A stretch of 64,000 bases of DNA from CAWKPF01 sp963851415. Its GTDB lineage: Bacteria > Acidobacteriota > Thermoanaerobaculia > Multivoradales > Multivoraceae. Position 1 is the first letter of the stretch. Each line of letters starts with the position of its first letter. The position numbers and the translations under genes were made by a program. Positions 33,369 through 42,377 of this stretch are shown here, one piece after another. Below the pieces are notes generated by a model. That model saw only the letters and a program-made list of their open reading frames with translations, had not been told where the DNA came from and ran no database searches. The stretch is taken from the NCBI GenBank assembly GCA_963851415.1, contig CAWKPF010000003.1:1178001-1242000 (forward strand), written 5' to 3'.

Positions 33369-34550
33369 CTATGGATGTGCCTGGACCTTCGGACACTCGG
33401 GGTCATAGGCAGTGTCGAGCTCGGCCAGTTCGTCCATGGCCTGGCGCAGAATCGAAGCGATCGAAACACCGCTCTCGTACTGGGCAATCCATTGCTGGGC
33501 GAGACAGCCGTCTTCGATCACCTGGCTGATCCCGGCGAGCCACTCGCAGAAGCCGTAGTGCTCCGCGGTCGCGAGGCAGCTCGAGTAGAAGCGCTCCGCC
33601 CATTGGCGCGCGGTCATCGTCTCCCCGGTCTGCCACTCGATGACCTCCGCGTCGAGGCTGCTCTTCGCGACCGCCTCTTCGTTGGCACGACACAGCTTCA
33701 TCAGCTCGCGGTTGCGGGTGTCCCAGTCTCGGGAGCTGGTAGCCCCAGCCAGCGGATCGAGCTCCGGGTCGTCCATCAGCTGACGGACTCGGGCTTCGGC
33801 GAGTGCGGTCATCCCCGAGACCATGCTGGGCTGGCTGATGCGATCGCAGATGCGCAGCTCCAACCGGTTGAGATCGCGCGGAGTGGCGGGGCCATTGGGG
33901 CGCGCCGAAACCCAGAGGTGGCGCGAGTTGTTCATCGTGCCGATTGCCAGTTGATGATCGAACCACTCGACGAAGTGGGCATGGTTCCTGAAGAAGGGAA
34001 CCTCCGCGGGAGTGTGGGGAAACACGTGCCACCGCGTGGAGTGATAGCCGGTCGCCTGACCGTGCAGGAACGGAGACGATGCCGTCAGCGCCAGGAAGAT
34101 CGGAGACTCGCAGCGGAACACGCGGTAGGCGCGCATGAGCGTTTCGGGATCTTCGATCCCGATGTTGATATGGGTACTCGCCGTGACCACGGTAGGGCCG
34201 TAGGTATCTCGAATGTGCCGGTAGTAGGGGTTGTTCGGATCGGAGATGTGGAAGTCGCCGTCGGGCTCGAGAGCCAGGGCGGAGCCGGGAACCAGAGTGT
34301 AGTTGCCGGCCTGGTGGAGGTAGCGTCGTAGACGACAACGCTGGCTCATCAACTCGTCGAGCAGTGCGCGGTAGTCGCGATGAGGCGCCGTGATGTACTC
34401 GACGTTGCGAGCGTCGGGCTCGGTGTGAAACCCGTCGAGGGCGGCCGAGATCTGCGGAGCCAGACCGACGATGCGGCCGTCGGGCTTGCCGGTGTAGACC
34501 TCTTCTTCCAGACCCTTGAGAAGGAGGCGCGCTGAGCTCGATGCAGGCAT
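33369..34550 (-). CDS. gshA: Glutamate-cysteine ligase, cyanobacterial-type (GCS2 family)
   Basis: The 393-residue enzyme makes gamma-glutamylcysteine. LLKGLEEEVYTGKPDGRIVG at the start, ARNVEYITAP, NNPYYRHIRDTYGPTVVTAS followed by HINIG, and SRHLWVSARPNGP with RLELRICD are the blocks of the cyanobacterial/GCS2 type, unlike E. coli GshA. The length is normal. No signal peptide is present. Together with gshB it completes glutathione synthesis. Glutathione is not general in Acidobacteriota, and this ligase type is shared with cyanobacteria and proteobacteria, so acquisition by transfer is plausible. The ribosome site is weak. Confidence 0.9.
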   Translation of the reverse strand: MPASSSARLLLKGLEEEVYTGKPDGRIVGLAPQISAALDGFHTEPDARNVEYITAPHRDYRALLDELMSQRCRLRRYLHQAGNYTLVPGSALALEPDGDFHISDPNNPYYRHIRDTYGPTVVTASTHINIGIEDPETLMRAYRVFRCESPIFLALTASSPFLHGQATGYHSTRWHVFPHTPAEVPFFRNHAHFVEWFDHQLAIGTMNNSRHLWVSARPNGPATPRDLNRLELRICDRISQPSMVSGMTALAEARVRQLMDDPELDPLAGATSSRDWDTRNRELMKLCRANEEAVAKSSLDAEVIEWQTGETMTARQWAERFYSSCLATAEHYGFCEWLAGISQVIEDGCLAQQWIAQYESGVSIASILRQAMDELAELDTAYDPECPKVQAHP

Positions 34551-34665
34551 GATTGCGAAGGCATCTTGGCAACCGCGAAGGCCAGCGTCAACCGGGCTCC
34601 GTATCCGGTGGTGGGCGAGGAGGCTGTGCTAGCTTGCAGGCCACACCATCGAGAGGCAATGCACC

Positions 34666-35361
34666 ATGATCGATCTCTACTACTGGCCGACCCCGAATGG
34701 CTGGAAGATCACGATCTTCTTCGAAGAGGCGGGCATCGACTACAACCTGATTCCGGTGAACATCGGCGCCGGCGAGCAGTTCGAGCCGGACTTCCTGAGG
34801 CTCAGCCCCAACAACCGGATGCCGGCGATCGTCGATCCCGATGGGCCCGGCGGTGAGCCGATTTCGCTCTTCGAGTCGGGGGCGATCTTGATCTACCTGG
34901 CCGAGAAGTACGGTCGGTTCCTGCCTTCGGATCCACGCGAGCGCTACGACGTGCTGCAGTGGCTGATGTGGCAGATGGGCAACGTCGGCCCGATGTTCGG
35001 TCAGGCGCACCACTTCCGGATGTACGCCAAGGAAGAGGTGCCGTACGCCAAGGAGCGCTACACCAACGAGGCGGGACGTCTGTACGGGGTACTCGATCGG
35101 GGTCTCGACGGAAAAGACTTCATCTGCGGCAAGTACTCGATCGCCGACATGGCGATCTTTCCCTGGACTTTGTCCTACAAGCGCCAGGGCCAGGACCTCG
35201 ACGACTTCCCGAACGTGCGTCGCTGGTTCGACGTGCTCAAGGAGCGCCCCGCCCTGCGCCGGGGGATCGAGGTGGGCAGGGAGCTGCGCGAGCAGCAGAA
35301 GCTCACCACGGAACAGGCCCACGAGAATCTGTTCGGCAAGAAGCAGTATGCGCGGCGGTAG
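34666..35361 (+). CDS. Glutathione S-transferase (YfcG/YghU-like)
   Basis: The 231-residue protein has a thioredoxin-fold N-domain (MIDLYYWPTPNGWKITIFFE, then NNRMPAIVDPDGPGGEPISL and FESGAILIYLAEKYG) and an all-helical C-domain (MWQMGNVGPMFGQAHHF, YSIADMAIFPW). These are signatures of the nu-class, which act as disulfide-bond reductases with two glutathione molecules; the Thr/Asn in PTPNGWK correspond to the residues that hold the glutathione sulfur. The ATG follows AGAGG. It is divergent from gshA, with about 115 bases between. Confidence 0.92.
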   Translation: MIDLYYWPTPNGWKITIFFEEAGIDYNLIPVNIGAGEQFEPDFLRLSPNNRMPAIVDPDGPGGEPISLFESGAILIYLAEKYGRFLPSDPRERYDVLQWLMWQMGNVGPMFGQAHHFRMYAKEEVPYAKERYTNEAGRLYGVLDRGLDGKDFICGKYSIADMAIFPWTLSYKRQGQDLDDFPNVRRWFDVLKERPALRRGIEVGRELREQQKLTTEQAHENLFGKKQYARR

Positions 35362-35373
35362 CTCGGGAGTCGT

Positions 35374-36735
35374 CTACGTCACCTGGGTCTTCCCTGGAAC
35401 CGGGATGGCGTAGCGGCCCTCGGCGTCGGGCAGAGTGGGAGGATCGGCCTTCCACGTGTACTGCTCTGGGGCCAGCGAGACCTTCGAGGCAATCGCGTCG
35501 TCCCAGTCGATGCGCTCTCCGGAGTAGGTTGCCATGCGGCCGAGAATGGCGCTCATCGTCGCCACGGCTCCCATTTCCGCTTCCGAGTAGGGCAGGTCTT
35601 CTCGAATCGCGGTGAACAGATCATCGTGCTCGAGTTGGTACGGGTCCTGGGTCTCCTCGCCGAACGCCCACTCCCAGCCGCCGCTACCGAAGATCTTGCC
35701 GGCCGCCACCTCGGAGTGGCCTTGTGTGCCATGGGCGAACTCGGCAACCTGGTTCCAGCAGCCTTCGATGTGTCGGCACTGGCTGAGGGCGGTCGAGCCG
35801 TCGGCGTACGTGAACTCGACGAAGTGGTGATCGAAGATCTCGCCGTGATCGGCGCCATTGCGGACCTGACGCCCGCCCTGGCCCTGAGCGCTGACGGGAT
35901 GAGCGTTCTTGACCCAGTTGGCGACGTCGATGTTGTGGATGTGCTGCTCGACGATGTGGTCGCCGCACAGCCAGTTGAAGTAGTACCAGTTGCGCATCTG
36001 GTACTCCATCTCGGTCATGCCGGCTTCGCGCTCGCGCACCCACACTCCGGACGAGTTCCAGTACACCCGCATCAACACGACATCGCCGATGGCCCCGTCG
36101 TGAATCCGCTTCACGGTGTCGAGGTAGAGCGGCTGATGGTGACGCTGGAGTCCGACCCCGACCTTGAGATTGGCCCGCTTGGCCTTCTCGGCGGCAGCCA
36201 TGACCTGGCGGATTCCCGGAGCGTCGACGGCGACCGGCTTCTCCATGAAGATGTGCTTGCCCTGGTCGACCGCGTACTCGAAGTGCTGCGGGCGAAAGCC
36301 TGGAGGGGTGGTGAGGATGACCACGTCGGCTCCACTGTCGATCGCCTTGCGATAGGCGTCGAAGCCCGTGTACTTGTTTTCTTCGGGAACCTGGAGGGCG
36401 TCGTCGGGAAACGCGTCGCCGGCCGCCTCGGCGAGCGCTTCGAAGCTCTGGTCGAGGCGATCGCGAAAGGCGTCGGCCATCGCCACCAGGCGCACCTTGC
36501 CGTCTCCGATCCGCGGCCCCGTCGCGAGAGCCTGACGGGCTGCGCCGGTGCCCCGGCCGCCGCAGCCGACCAGGGCGACCGTCAGATCCCGGTCGCCGGC
36601 TGCCGTCGCTGCGTTCGCGACACTCGGGGCCGTCATCGTCGTGCCCAGGGTGGCCGCGCCCACGAGGCTTGCCGTGGTGCCGGCGATGAAGTCACGGCGG
36701 GTCGTTTCGTGGGTCTTCTCTCTGGGATCGGACAT
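35374..36735 (-). CDS. Tat-exported Gfo/Idh/MocA-family oxidoreductase
   Basis: The 453-residue product starts with a Tat signal (TTRRDFIAGTTASLVGAATL, twin Arg at 13-14). Next come a Rossmann domain (VALVGCGGRGTGAARQAL), the EKPVAVD motif (HIFMEKPVAVDA) with the catalytic Lys, and a C-terminal alpha/beta domain containing GDHIVEQHIHNIDVANWV. The DHxxxQHxHN pattern is typical of secreted glycoside-type Gfo/Idh proteins with NAD(P) carried as a bound cofactor, and such enzymes act on sugars or glycosides in the periplasm. GGAG precedes ATG 36735. The next gene downstream is the GST on the other strand. Confidence 0.9.
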   Translation of the reverse strand: MSDPREKTHETTRRDFIAGTTASLVGAATLGTTMTAPSVANAATAAGDRDLTVALVGCGGRGTGAARQALATGPRIGDGKVRLVAMADAFRDRLDQSFEALAEAAGDAFPDDALQVPEENKYTGFDAYRKAIDSGADVVILTTPPGFRPQHFEYAVDQGKHIFMEKPVAVDAPGIRQVMAAAEKAKRANLKVGVGLQRHHQPLYLDTVKRIHDGAIGDVVLMRVYWNSSGVWVREREAGMTEMEYQMRNWYYFNWLCGDHIVEQHIHNIDVANWVKNAHPVSAQGQGGRQVRNGADHGEIFDHHFVEFTYADGSTALSQCRHIEGCWNQVAEFAHGTQGHSEVAAGKIFGSGGWEWAFGEETQDPYQLEHDDLFTAIREDLPYSEAEMGAVATMSAILGRMATYSGERIDWDDAIASKVSLAPEQYTWKADPPTLPDAEGRYAIPVPGKTQVT

Positions 36736-36825
36736 CGTGGTGTCTCCGTTCGTCGCGCAGCCGTTCGTTTCCTGAAAGGGATTCCGCCGCAGAGCCTATC
36801 AAGGCGGACGGTGCCTCGGCTCCGG

Positions 36826-37896
36826 TCAGCGGTTACCTTCCCGCTGCCGGTCGAGGCGCTTGCGTAGCGCTTCCAGCTGGGGTTCCCAGTAGCGCACGCG
36901 CTCTTCGGCCGTGGGCACCGACAGTGGGCGCACGACTCGAAAGCCGAGGAAGGGCGCGTCGGTGTGGTACCAGAGGCTCTTGGGCCATTGGGGGTCGCGC
37001 CGCTTCCAGCTCTCCCTCGAGGCCCCACGGGCGCCGCAGCGAAGGGCCTCCGCCGCGTCGCGGAAGGAGCCGCCTCGGACGACCCGGGGATACTCCTTCT
37101 CGGGCCAGCGAAGAGGAGCGTCGTCGGCGAGCTCGGCATAGCCCGCTTCGGCGTACTCGTCGAGGGTCCACTCGGCGACGTTGCCGTGCATGTCGTACAG
37201 CCCCCAGGGATTGGGCGCCAGGGTACCGACCGGCGCATAGCCATCGTCGCTGTTCTCGGCGAACCAGGCATGGTCGGCGAGCGCGGCGGCATCGGACCCG
37301 AAGGACCAGGGCGAGACGGTGCCTGCCCGGCACGCGTACTCCCACTCGGCCTCCGTGGGGAGGCGGTAGAAGCGCCCGGTGCGCATGCTGAGCCAGCGAG
37401 TGTACTGGCGGGCCGCGAGCTGGGTCATGCCGACGGCGGGGTAGCCCTCGACCCCCATCCCGAAGTCCATCGGGACATACGGAGGAGTGGGGCGAGTCAC
37501 GGCGTCGGCATACTCGTCCTGCGGGGTCGTCTCGCGCTCGTTGTCCGAATCGAGAGACAGCATGAAGAGGTTGTATTCGTCCCAGGTGACCTCCACCCGA
37601 CCCATCCAGAACGGCTCGATCTCCACCTCGCCGCCGGGGGTCTCGTCGTTCGCACGCCCCGGCTCTCCCGCAGGAGACCCCGGCCGGAATCGCCCGCCGG
37701 GAATCGGAACCAGGTCGAAGGTCACGGCAGTTCCGGCGATCCGGTCGGTGTAGGGCCGCATCTCCTCGGCGGTGGTGGCGACGGCTTCGGCAACCTCGAC
37801 CGGCGGGGGAAGCTCGCGAGGGGAGGACTGGGCGAGTCCGACTACTGCACCCAGGGCGGTGGCGACGACTGTGGCACTCTGCATGAGTCGACTCAT
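36826..37896 (-). CDS. Secreted SUMF1/formylglycine-generating-enzyme-like protein
   Basis: The 356-residue protein has a signal peptide (VVATALGAVVGLAQS) and one FGE-sulfatase domain: FDLVPIPGGRFRPGSPAGE, EPFWMGRVEVTWDEYNLFM, YRLPTEAEWEYACRAGT, NPWGLYDMHGNVAEWTLD, VVRGGSFRDAAEALRC and PFLGFRVVRPL. These are the conserved blocks of the fold, but the paired catalytic cysteines of true formylglycine-generating enzymes are not evident. It is more likely a binding or accessory protein. No sulfatase gene is nearby. It lies 90 bases upstream of the oxidoreductase on the same strand. Confidence 0.85.
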   Translation of the reverse strand: MSRLMQSATVVATALGAVVGLAQSSPRELPPPVEVAEAVATTAEEMRPYTDRIAGTAVTFDLVPIPGGRFRPGSPAGEPGRANDETPGGEVEIEPFWMGRVEVTWDEYNLFMLSLDSDNERETTPQDEYADAVTRPTPPYVPMDFGMGVEGYPAVGMTQLAARQYTRWLSMRTGRFYRLPTEAEWEYACRAGTVSPWSFGSDAAALADHAWFAENSDDGYAPVGTLAPNPWGLYDMHGNVAEWTLDEYAEAGYAELADDAPLRWPEKEYPRVVRGGSFRDAAEALRCGARGASRESWKRRDPQWPKSLWYHTDAPFLGFRVVRPLSVPTAEERVRYWEPQLEALRKRLDRQREGNR

Positions 37897-38011
37897 GGAG
37901 TCATTCTCCCCTGTGGCAGCGACGCAGGGATAGGGCGTTGCAGGGGTAGCCCGTAGCGGGGACTGAATCGGATCGGCCAGGGCGACCCCTCGCCTTGCTC
38001 CGCAGCCGAGG

Positions 38012-39502
38012 TCACTCCGGGGGTAGCTCTCGAAAGTAGTGCTCGGTGTCGAATCCGGTGCGGCGCAGCTTGCGCCATTCGGCCGCGAAGATGAGGGCAG
38101 CCAGCGTCATCACGAGGACCCAGAGCGCGGTGGGGTGAAAGTACCAGGCCTCTTGTTCGCTGGACAGGTCTTTCGCGATGTGAGCGGCCAGGAAGACGGC
38201 GATGACGATCATCCCAGCGCCGCCGACGAAGAGTTGCGTGCCGCGATGAGTCAAGAAGGTGGCGCGCGCGGCGATGTCGGGAGCGCGGCGAGGCAGGGTG
38301 AGCATCGAGAGGCACATCAGGAAGAAGTTGACCAACAGTGCCGTGGCCAGGATGTCCGCACCGAGGAAGAAGTCGCCCGCCAGCTGGCTGCCGACGATGG
38401 TCAGGCTGGCCATCGTCCCGCTGGCAATGAGAGCGACGTGGGGCGTGCGAAAGCGCTCGTTGACGGAGGCGATCTGACGAGGAAAGATCCGGTCTTCCGC
38501 CCAGGCGAACATCAGACGCGAAGTGGCGAGCAGCATCGCCGGAAGATCGTTGATCAGCGCCACCGCGGCTCCGGCGACGATCGGAATCGTCCACAGGGGC
38601 GGCAGCACGTAGGCGAGCATGCCGGCGGCCGTCAGGTCTTCGGTCTGGGCGCGCTCGGCGATGAAGTTCCACGGCACGATGTGGTACACCGAGGCCGTGA
38701 ACAGGAGGTAGAAGGCGCCCACGGAGCCCACGGCGATGCCGAACGCGAGCGGCAGCGTCCGTCCAGGGTTGCGCGCTTCTCCGCCGGCCTGCGCGATCGA
38801 GTCGAAGCCGACGAAGCTGGAGAAGAGGATTGCTGCCGCGGCGAGCAGGCTTCCGAACTTCAGGGGCGGCGCCTCTTGCGCGGCCACCTGGACACCCTCG
38901 GCCGCCTGAAGGGAGGCGGCGAAGTCGCTCTGGTCGTAGAGCAGGCCGCTGACGATCACCACCGCGCCGAGTGCGAACATCAGGAACATCATCGGCACCA
39001 GGGTCAGGGTGTAGGCCTTGAGTCCGCGGATGTTGACCAGGACGAAGGTCCAGATGAAGAGCAGCGACAACGTCAAGTGGGCGGCCGGCTGGCTGATCCA
39101 CTCGGCCAGTCCGTCCAGCGAGAGGGCGGTCGCAACGTCGCGCAGGAACGGATTGGGCAGCACGAAGGAGACCACTCCCATGCCGACGCAGACTCCGAAC
39201 CACTGCGAGAAGCTGGCGATGAAGCCGAGGGCCGGGTGCAGCGCGCGACTGGCGTAGACGTAGCTGCCCCCGGCCCGAGGCATCGCCGAAGCCAGGTGGG
39301 CGTAGGCCAGCGCAGCGAAGATGGCCGGAACGGCTCCCAGAGCAAACGCCAGGAGGACGGACGGGCCGATTCCGGGAACGTTGCGCTGAATGGAGAAGGG
39401 CAGGATGTTGATCGCGGCGCCGAGCATCGAGCAGATGCCGGTGGCGGCGAGGGGCACGAGACTGAGCTCGCGGCGCAGGTGGGCGTGCGGGACCTCGGAC
39501 AT
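38012..39502 (-). CDS. APC-family amino acid permease
   Basis: The 496-residue polytopic protein has about 12-13 helices. The first helix is broken by GICSMLGAAINILPF in the position of the substrate-binding unwound segment, though the usual Gly-Ser-Gly is altered. LPRAGGSYVYASRA is present as MPRAGGSYVYASRALHPALG, shown here in part, and SFVGFDSIAQAGGEARNPGR corresponds to the helix 6 motif FxGFD. It should move amino acids or related compounds by proton or sodium symport or exchange. It stands alone between the SUMF1 gene and the DUF4440 lipoprotein. Confidence 0.88.
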   Translation of the reverse strand: MSEVPHAHLRRELSLVPLAATGICSMLGAAINILPFSIQRNVPGIGPSVLLAFALGAVPAIFAALAYAHLASAMPRAGGSYVYASRALHPALGFIASFSQWFGVCVGMGVVSFVLPNPFLRDVATALSLDGLAEWISQPAAHLTLSLLFIWTFVLVNIRGLKAYTLTLVPMMFLMFALGAVVIVSGLLYDQSDFAASLQAAEGVQVAAQEAPPLKFGSLLAAAAILFSSFVGFDSIAQAGGEARNPGRTLPLAFGIAVGSVGAFYLLFTASVYHIVPWNFIAERAQTEDLTAAGMLAYVLPPLWTIPIVAGAAVALINDLPAMLLATSRLMFAWAEDRIFPRQIASVNERFRTPHVALIASGTMASLTIVGSQLAGDFFLGADILATALLVNFFLMCLSMLTLPRRAPDIAARATFLTHRGTQLFVGGAGMIVIAVFLAAHIAKDLSSEQEAWYFHPTALWVLVMTLAALIFAAEWRKLRRTGFDTEHYFRELPPE

Positions 39503-39648
39503 CTCTGGGTGCGCTCTCCTCGGCTGCTGAAGGTCGGGCGACGGCGGAGTCTACCGAATCCGAGGAGCCCCCCGGGCGATTCCGAGATTCGTCCTCTCGA
39601 AGTCGCCCGGGGACGTGGTTCGCAGCGGGAGCGCTCGGCCGAAGCGGG

Positions 39649-40590
39649 CTAGGCGTCCCGATTCCACAGCTCGATCTGGAATTTCCAACCCTCGGGGGTA
39701 CGACGCATGACGTTCAGCCACTTGCCTTTGTCCTGCGTCACCTCTCCCGTCGCCTTGTCGGTCGAGCGGTCGGTCCAGGTACCCCACAGGTAGGCCCAAT
39801 CTCCGTCGACCTCGAGACCGCGGGTGGGGCCTTCCCCGTCGGGCGTTTGCGTGGCCCAGCCGCTCTCGAAGTGCTCGCGAAGGGCCGCTTGTCCCTGGAC
39901 AGTCGGCTGGTCCGCTGGCATCCGAACGGCGTCGTCGGTGTAGAGCGCGAGCAATGCGTCGGCGTCTTCTGCGTTGTTGGCCGCGTCCCAGCCCGAAGCG
40001 GCCGCCAGAACCGCCTCTTCGTCGGGATTCGTGGGTGAGAATTCCGGCGGGAGCTCGCCGCGGTCGAAGTCATCGCTGCTGCCGCTGGTCGCCGCGGGTG
40101 CGTCGCGATTCCAGGAATCGATGGCGTACTTCCACCCGTCGTCGGTCTTGCGAACGATGCTGAGCCACTTGCCCTTCTCTTCCGTGACCTCGCCCGACTC
40201 GGAAGTGGTCTTGTCCGTGAACCTGCCCCGAACCCAGCCCCAGTCGCCCGCGATCCCCAGGTCGTCGACCGGGTTGTAGCCCTCGCTCTCGCTGGCCGCC
40301 CAGCCGGCTTCGAAGTCGGCGCGACAGGCCTGCGCTCCGATCAGTGCCGGCTCGCCGGCGTTGAGGCGAATCGGGTCTGATGTGAACAACGCCATCATGC
40401 CGTCGAGATCCTGGGCGTTCGCGATGGCGTCCCAGGATTCTGCGAGGGCCCGGACGGCTGCCGCGTCGTCGACCTCCACGTCGGCTGCCGGTGCGGCGTC
40501 TTCTGGGGCTTCGGAAGAGGCGTCTTCAGCTGGACGACAGGCGAAGAGAACGAGACCCGTCGCGAGCCAGATACCGAGTACTTTCTTCAT
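39649..40590 (-). CDS. Lipoprotein with two DUF4440/SnoaL-like domains
   Basis: The 313-residue protein has a lipoprotein signal (GLVLFAC, Cys 18), an acidic linker and two related NTF2-like domains of about 120 residues (about 43-166 and 189-313). Both repeats contain the same elements in order: A..WDA(I/A)NNAED-type helix 1, DPIRL/DAVRMPA, FE(A/S)GWA, GDW(G/A)(W/Y) and EEKGKWLSIVRKTDDGWK versus DKGKWLNVMRRTPEGWK, and both end in WNRDA. An internal gene duplication is evident. Such domains bind small ligands; no catalytic residues can be named. The start follows GAGGAGTACCC. Confidence 0.82.
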   Translation of the reverse strand: MKKVLGIWLATGLVLFACRPAEDASSEAPEDAAPAADVEVDDAAAVRALAESWDAIANAQDLDGMMALFTSDPIRLNAGEPALIGAQACRADFEAGWAASESEGYNPVDDLGIAGDWGWVRGRFTDKTTSESGEVTEEKGKWLSIVRKTDDGWKYAIDSWNRDAPAATSGSSDDFDRGELPPEFSPTNPDEEAVLAAASGWDAANNAEDADALLALYTDDAVRMPADQPTVQGQAALREHFESGWATQTPDGEGPTRGLEVDGDWAYLWGTWTDRSTDKATGEVTQDKGKWLNVMRRTPEGWKFQIELWNRDA

Positions 40591-40704
40591 TGGGTACTCC
40601 TCTGTGACTTCGTGGTTCAGTGCCGGAGAGTGGGAGAGACACCGGTAGCGCCAAGCGGTACCGCCGTGCCCCGACTCGGGCTCCCTTTTGGATTGTCGGT
40701 GGAT

Positions 40705-40728
40705 CGATTGCGTCGATCATAGCAATCG
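40705..40728. promoter_or_regulatory. Inverted repeat upstream of the acyl-CoA ligase gene
   Basis: CGATTGC and GCAATCG form a perfect 7-bp inverted repeat with a 10-base spacer, 72 bp before the ligase start. It could be an operator for a dimeric regulator; no cognate regulator can be named. Confidence 0.3.
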
Positions 40729-40799
40729 GGGTCCGTTGTCTCTCCCAGGGGCCCCGCGATAGCCTGGGATACCTTTCACTCATAGGAGGAAGCCGGGAG

Positions 40800-42365
40800 A
40801 TGACCTACCTGGAGAGCGCCAATCTGGCGACCCTCGCCGAAGACGCAGCAGCGCGCCTGGGAGAGCGGCGGAGCCTGGTCTTCGACGGCCAGAGCTACAC
40901 CAATTGGGAGGCGCTGGATCAGGCGCGACGCCTCCAGGGCTCGCTCGCCGAGCTGGGCGTCGGGAAGGGTGACATCGTGGCCCTCTGCATGGTCAACCAT
41001 CCGGTGGTCTATCCGGTGTTTCAGGGGATCTTCCGGACCGGAGGGGCCGCAGTGCCGGTGATGTTCCAACTGGCGGCGCCCGAGCTGCGCTTCGTGCTCG
41101 AAGACACCGGAGCCTGCGGAGTGATCACCGACCAGGCCAACCTCGACAAGGTCCGCGAGGCGGTGCGGGGGCTCGATTCGGTGCGATTCGTCGTCGTCCG
41201 GGGAGGGGAGACCGACGACAGCGCAGCGCCAGCGGAGCTCTCACTCGAGGAGTTGTTGCAGTCGACACCTCGGAGGGAGTTGCCACAGATCGACCCGGAC
41301 GAACTGGCCCTGGTGCTCTATTCCTCAGGTACGACCGGGCGGCCCAAGGGCGCCTTGCTCTCCCATGGGAACCTGCTCGCGGCGGCGCGCCAGGGCTACG
41401 ACGCGGGGGAGGTCGAGAGCATCGAGACCCCGCGGATCAGCATCAGCGCGATGCCGATGGCGCACATCTTCGGGGTCGGCGTCATGAACAGTGGATACAT
41501 GGTCCCCGAGCGTCTCGCCGACGGCTACATGGTGCAGATGGCGTGGTTCGCCCCCGAGCCGTTCATGGCGCTGATCCAGGAGCATGGGTGCACCTCGATG
41601 CCGGCGGTCCCGACGATGCTGGCTTTGATCCTCAATCACCCGCAGCTCGACAACTACGATCTGAGCTCGCTCCAGGAGGTCGTGTGCGGCGCGGCGCCCT
41701 TGCCGGTCGAACTGGCCAAGGCTTTTTCCGCGCGCTTCGGCTGTCGGGTGCGCGAGATCTACGGCATGACCGAGAGCGCCGGCATGGCGAGTGCGAATCG
41801 TCCGAGCGACGCCTACCGTCCGGGCTCGGCGGGCCGGGCCTACAGCGAGACCGAGGTCGCCATCGTCGACGAGGAGGATCGACCCCTTCCAGCGGGAGAA
41901 CGCGGCGAGATCGTGCTGCGCGGTCCGAGCGTGATGATGGGATATCTCAATCGCCCCGAGGCGACGGAGGAGGTGCTGCGCGGCGGCTGGCTTCACACCG
42001 GTGACGTGGGCTACCTCGACGAGGACGGATACCTGTACATCGTCGATCGCAAGAAGGACCTCATCATCCGAGGTGGCGAGAACATCTATCCCGCTGAGAT
42101 CGAGGACATTCTCTACCGACATCCCGCGGTCGCCGAAGCCGCGGTCGTCGGAGCGCCCGACCCGGTCTACGGGGAGAAGGTCGTGGCGTACGTCGCGCTG
42201 ACGGCCGGGGGCGAAGCCGCGGAGACCGATCTGATCGCCTTCGTCAAGGAGCACACCAGTCCGTTCAAAGCGCCGTCGGCCGTTCACCTCGTCGACGCGC
42301 TGCCGAAGAGCGGAGTCGGAAAGATCCTGCGCCGAGAGCTGCGGGAGCAGGCAAAGGCCGGGTAG
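40800..42365 (+). CDS. Acyl-CoA synthetase (AMP-binding, fatty-acyl-CoA ligase)
   Basis: The 521-residue enzyme activates a carboxylic acid with ATP and CoA. The phosphate loop is LVLYSSGTTGRPKGALLSHG. Further motifs are EIYGMTESAGMAS (adenine/acid site), GWLHTGDVGYLDEDGYLYI with the hinge in IVDRKKDLIIRGGENIYP, and the C-terminal Lys in SGVGKILRRELR. The set fits class I long- or medium-chain acyl-CoA ligases such as FadD3-like and 4-coumarate-like enzymes; chain length cannot be read. The ATG at 40800 follows AGGAGG, so the longer in-frame reading is rejected. Confidence 0.92.
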   Translation: MTYLESANLATLAEDAAARLGERRSLVFDGQSYTNWEALDQARRLQGSLAELGVGKGDIVALCMVNHPVVYPVFQGIFRTGGAAVPVMFQLAAPELRFVLEDTGACGVITDQANLDKVREAVRGLDSVRFVVVRGGETDDSAAPAELSLEELLQSTPRRELPQIDPDELALVLYSSGTTGRPKGALLSHGNLLAAARQGYDAGEVESIETPRISISAMPMAHIFGVGVMNSGYMVPERLADGYMVQMAWFAPEPFMALIQEHGCTSMPAVPTMLALILNHPQLDNYDLSSLQEVVCGAAPLPVELAKAFSARFGCRVREIYGMTESAGMASANRPSDAYRPGSAGRAYSETEVAIVDEEDRPLPAGERGEIVLRGPSVMMGYLNRPEATEEVLRGGWLHTGDVGYLDEDGYLYIVDRKKDLIIRGGENIYPAEIEDILYRHPAVAEAAVVGAPDPVYGEKVVAYVALTAGGEAAETDLIAFVKEHTSPFKAPSAVHLVDALPKSGVGKILRRELREQAKAG

Positions 42366-42377
42366 AGCGCTACGAGA

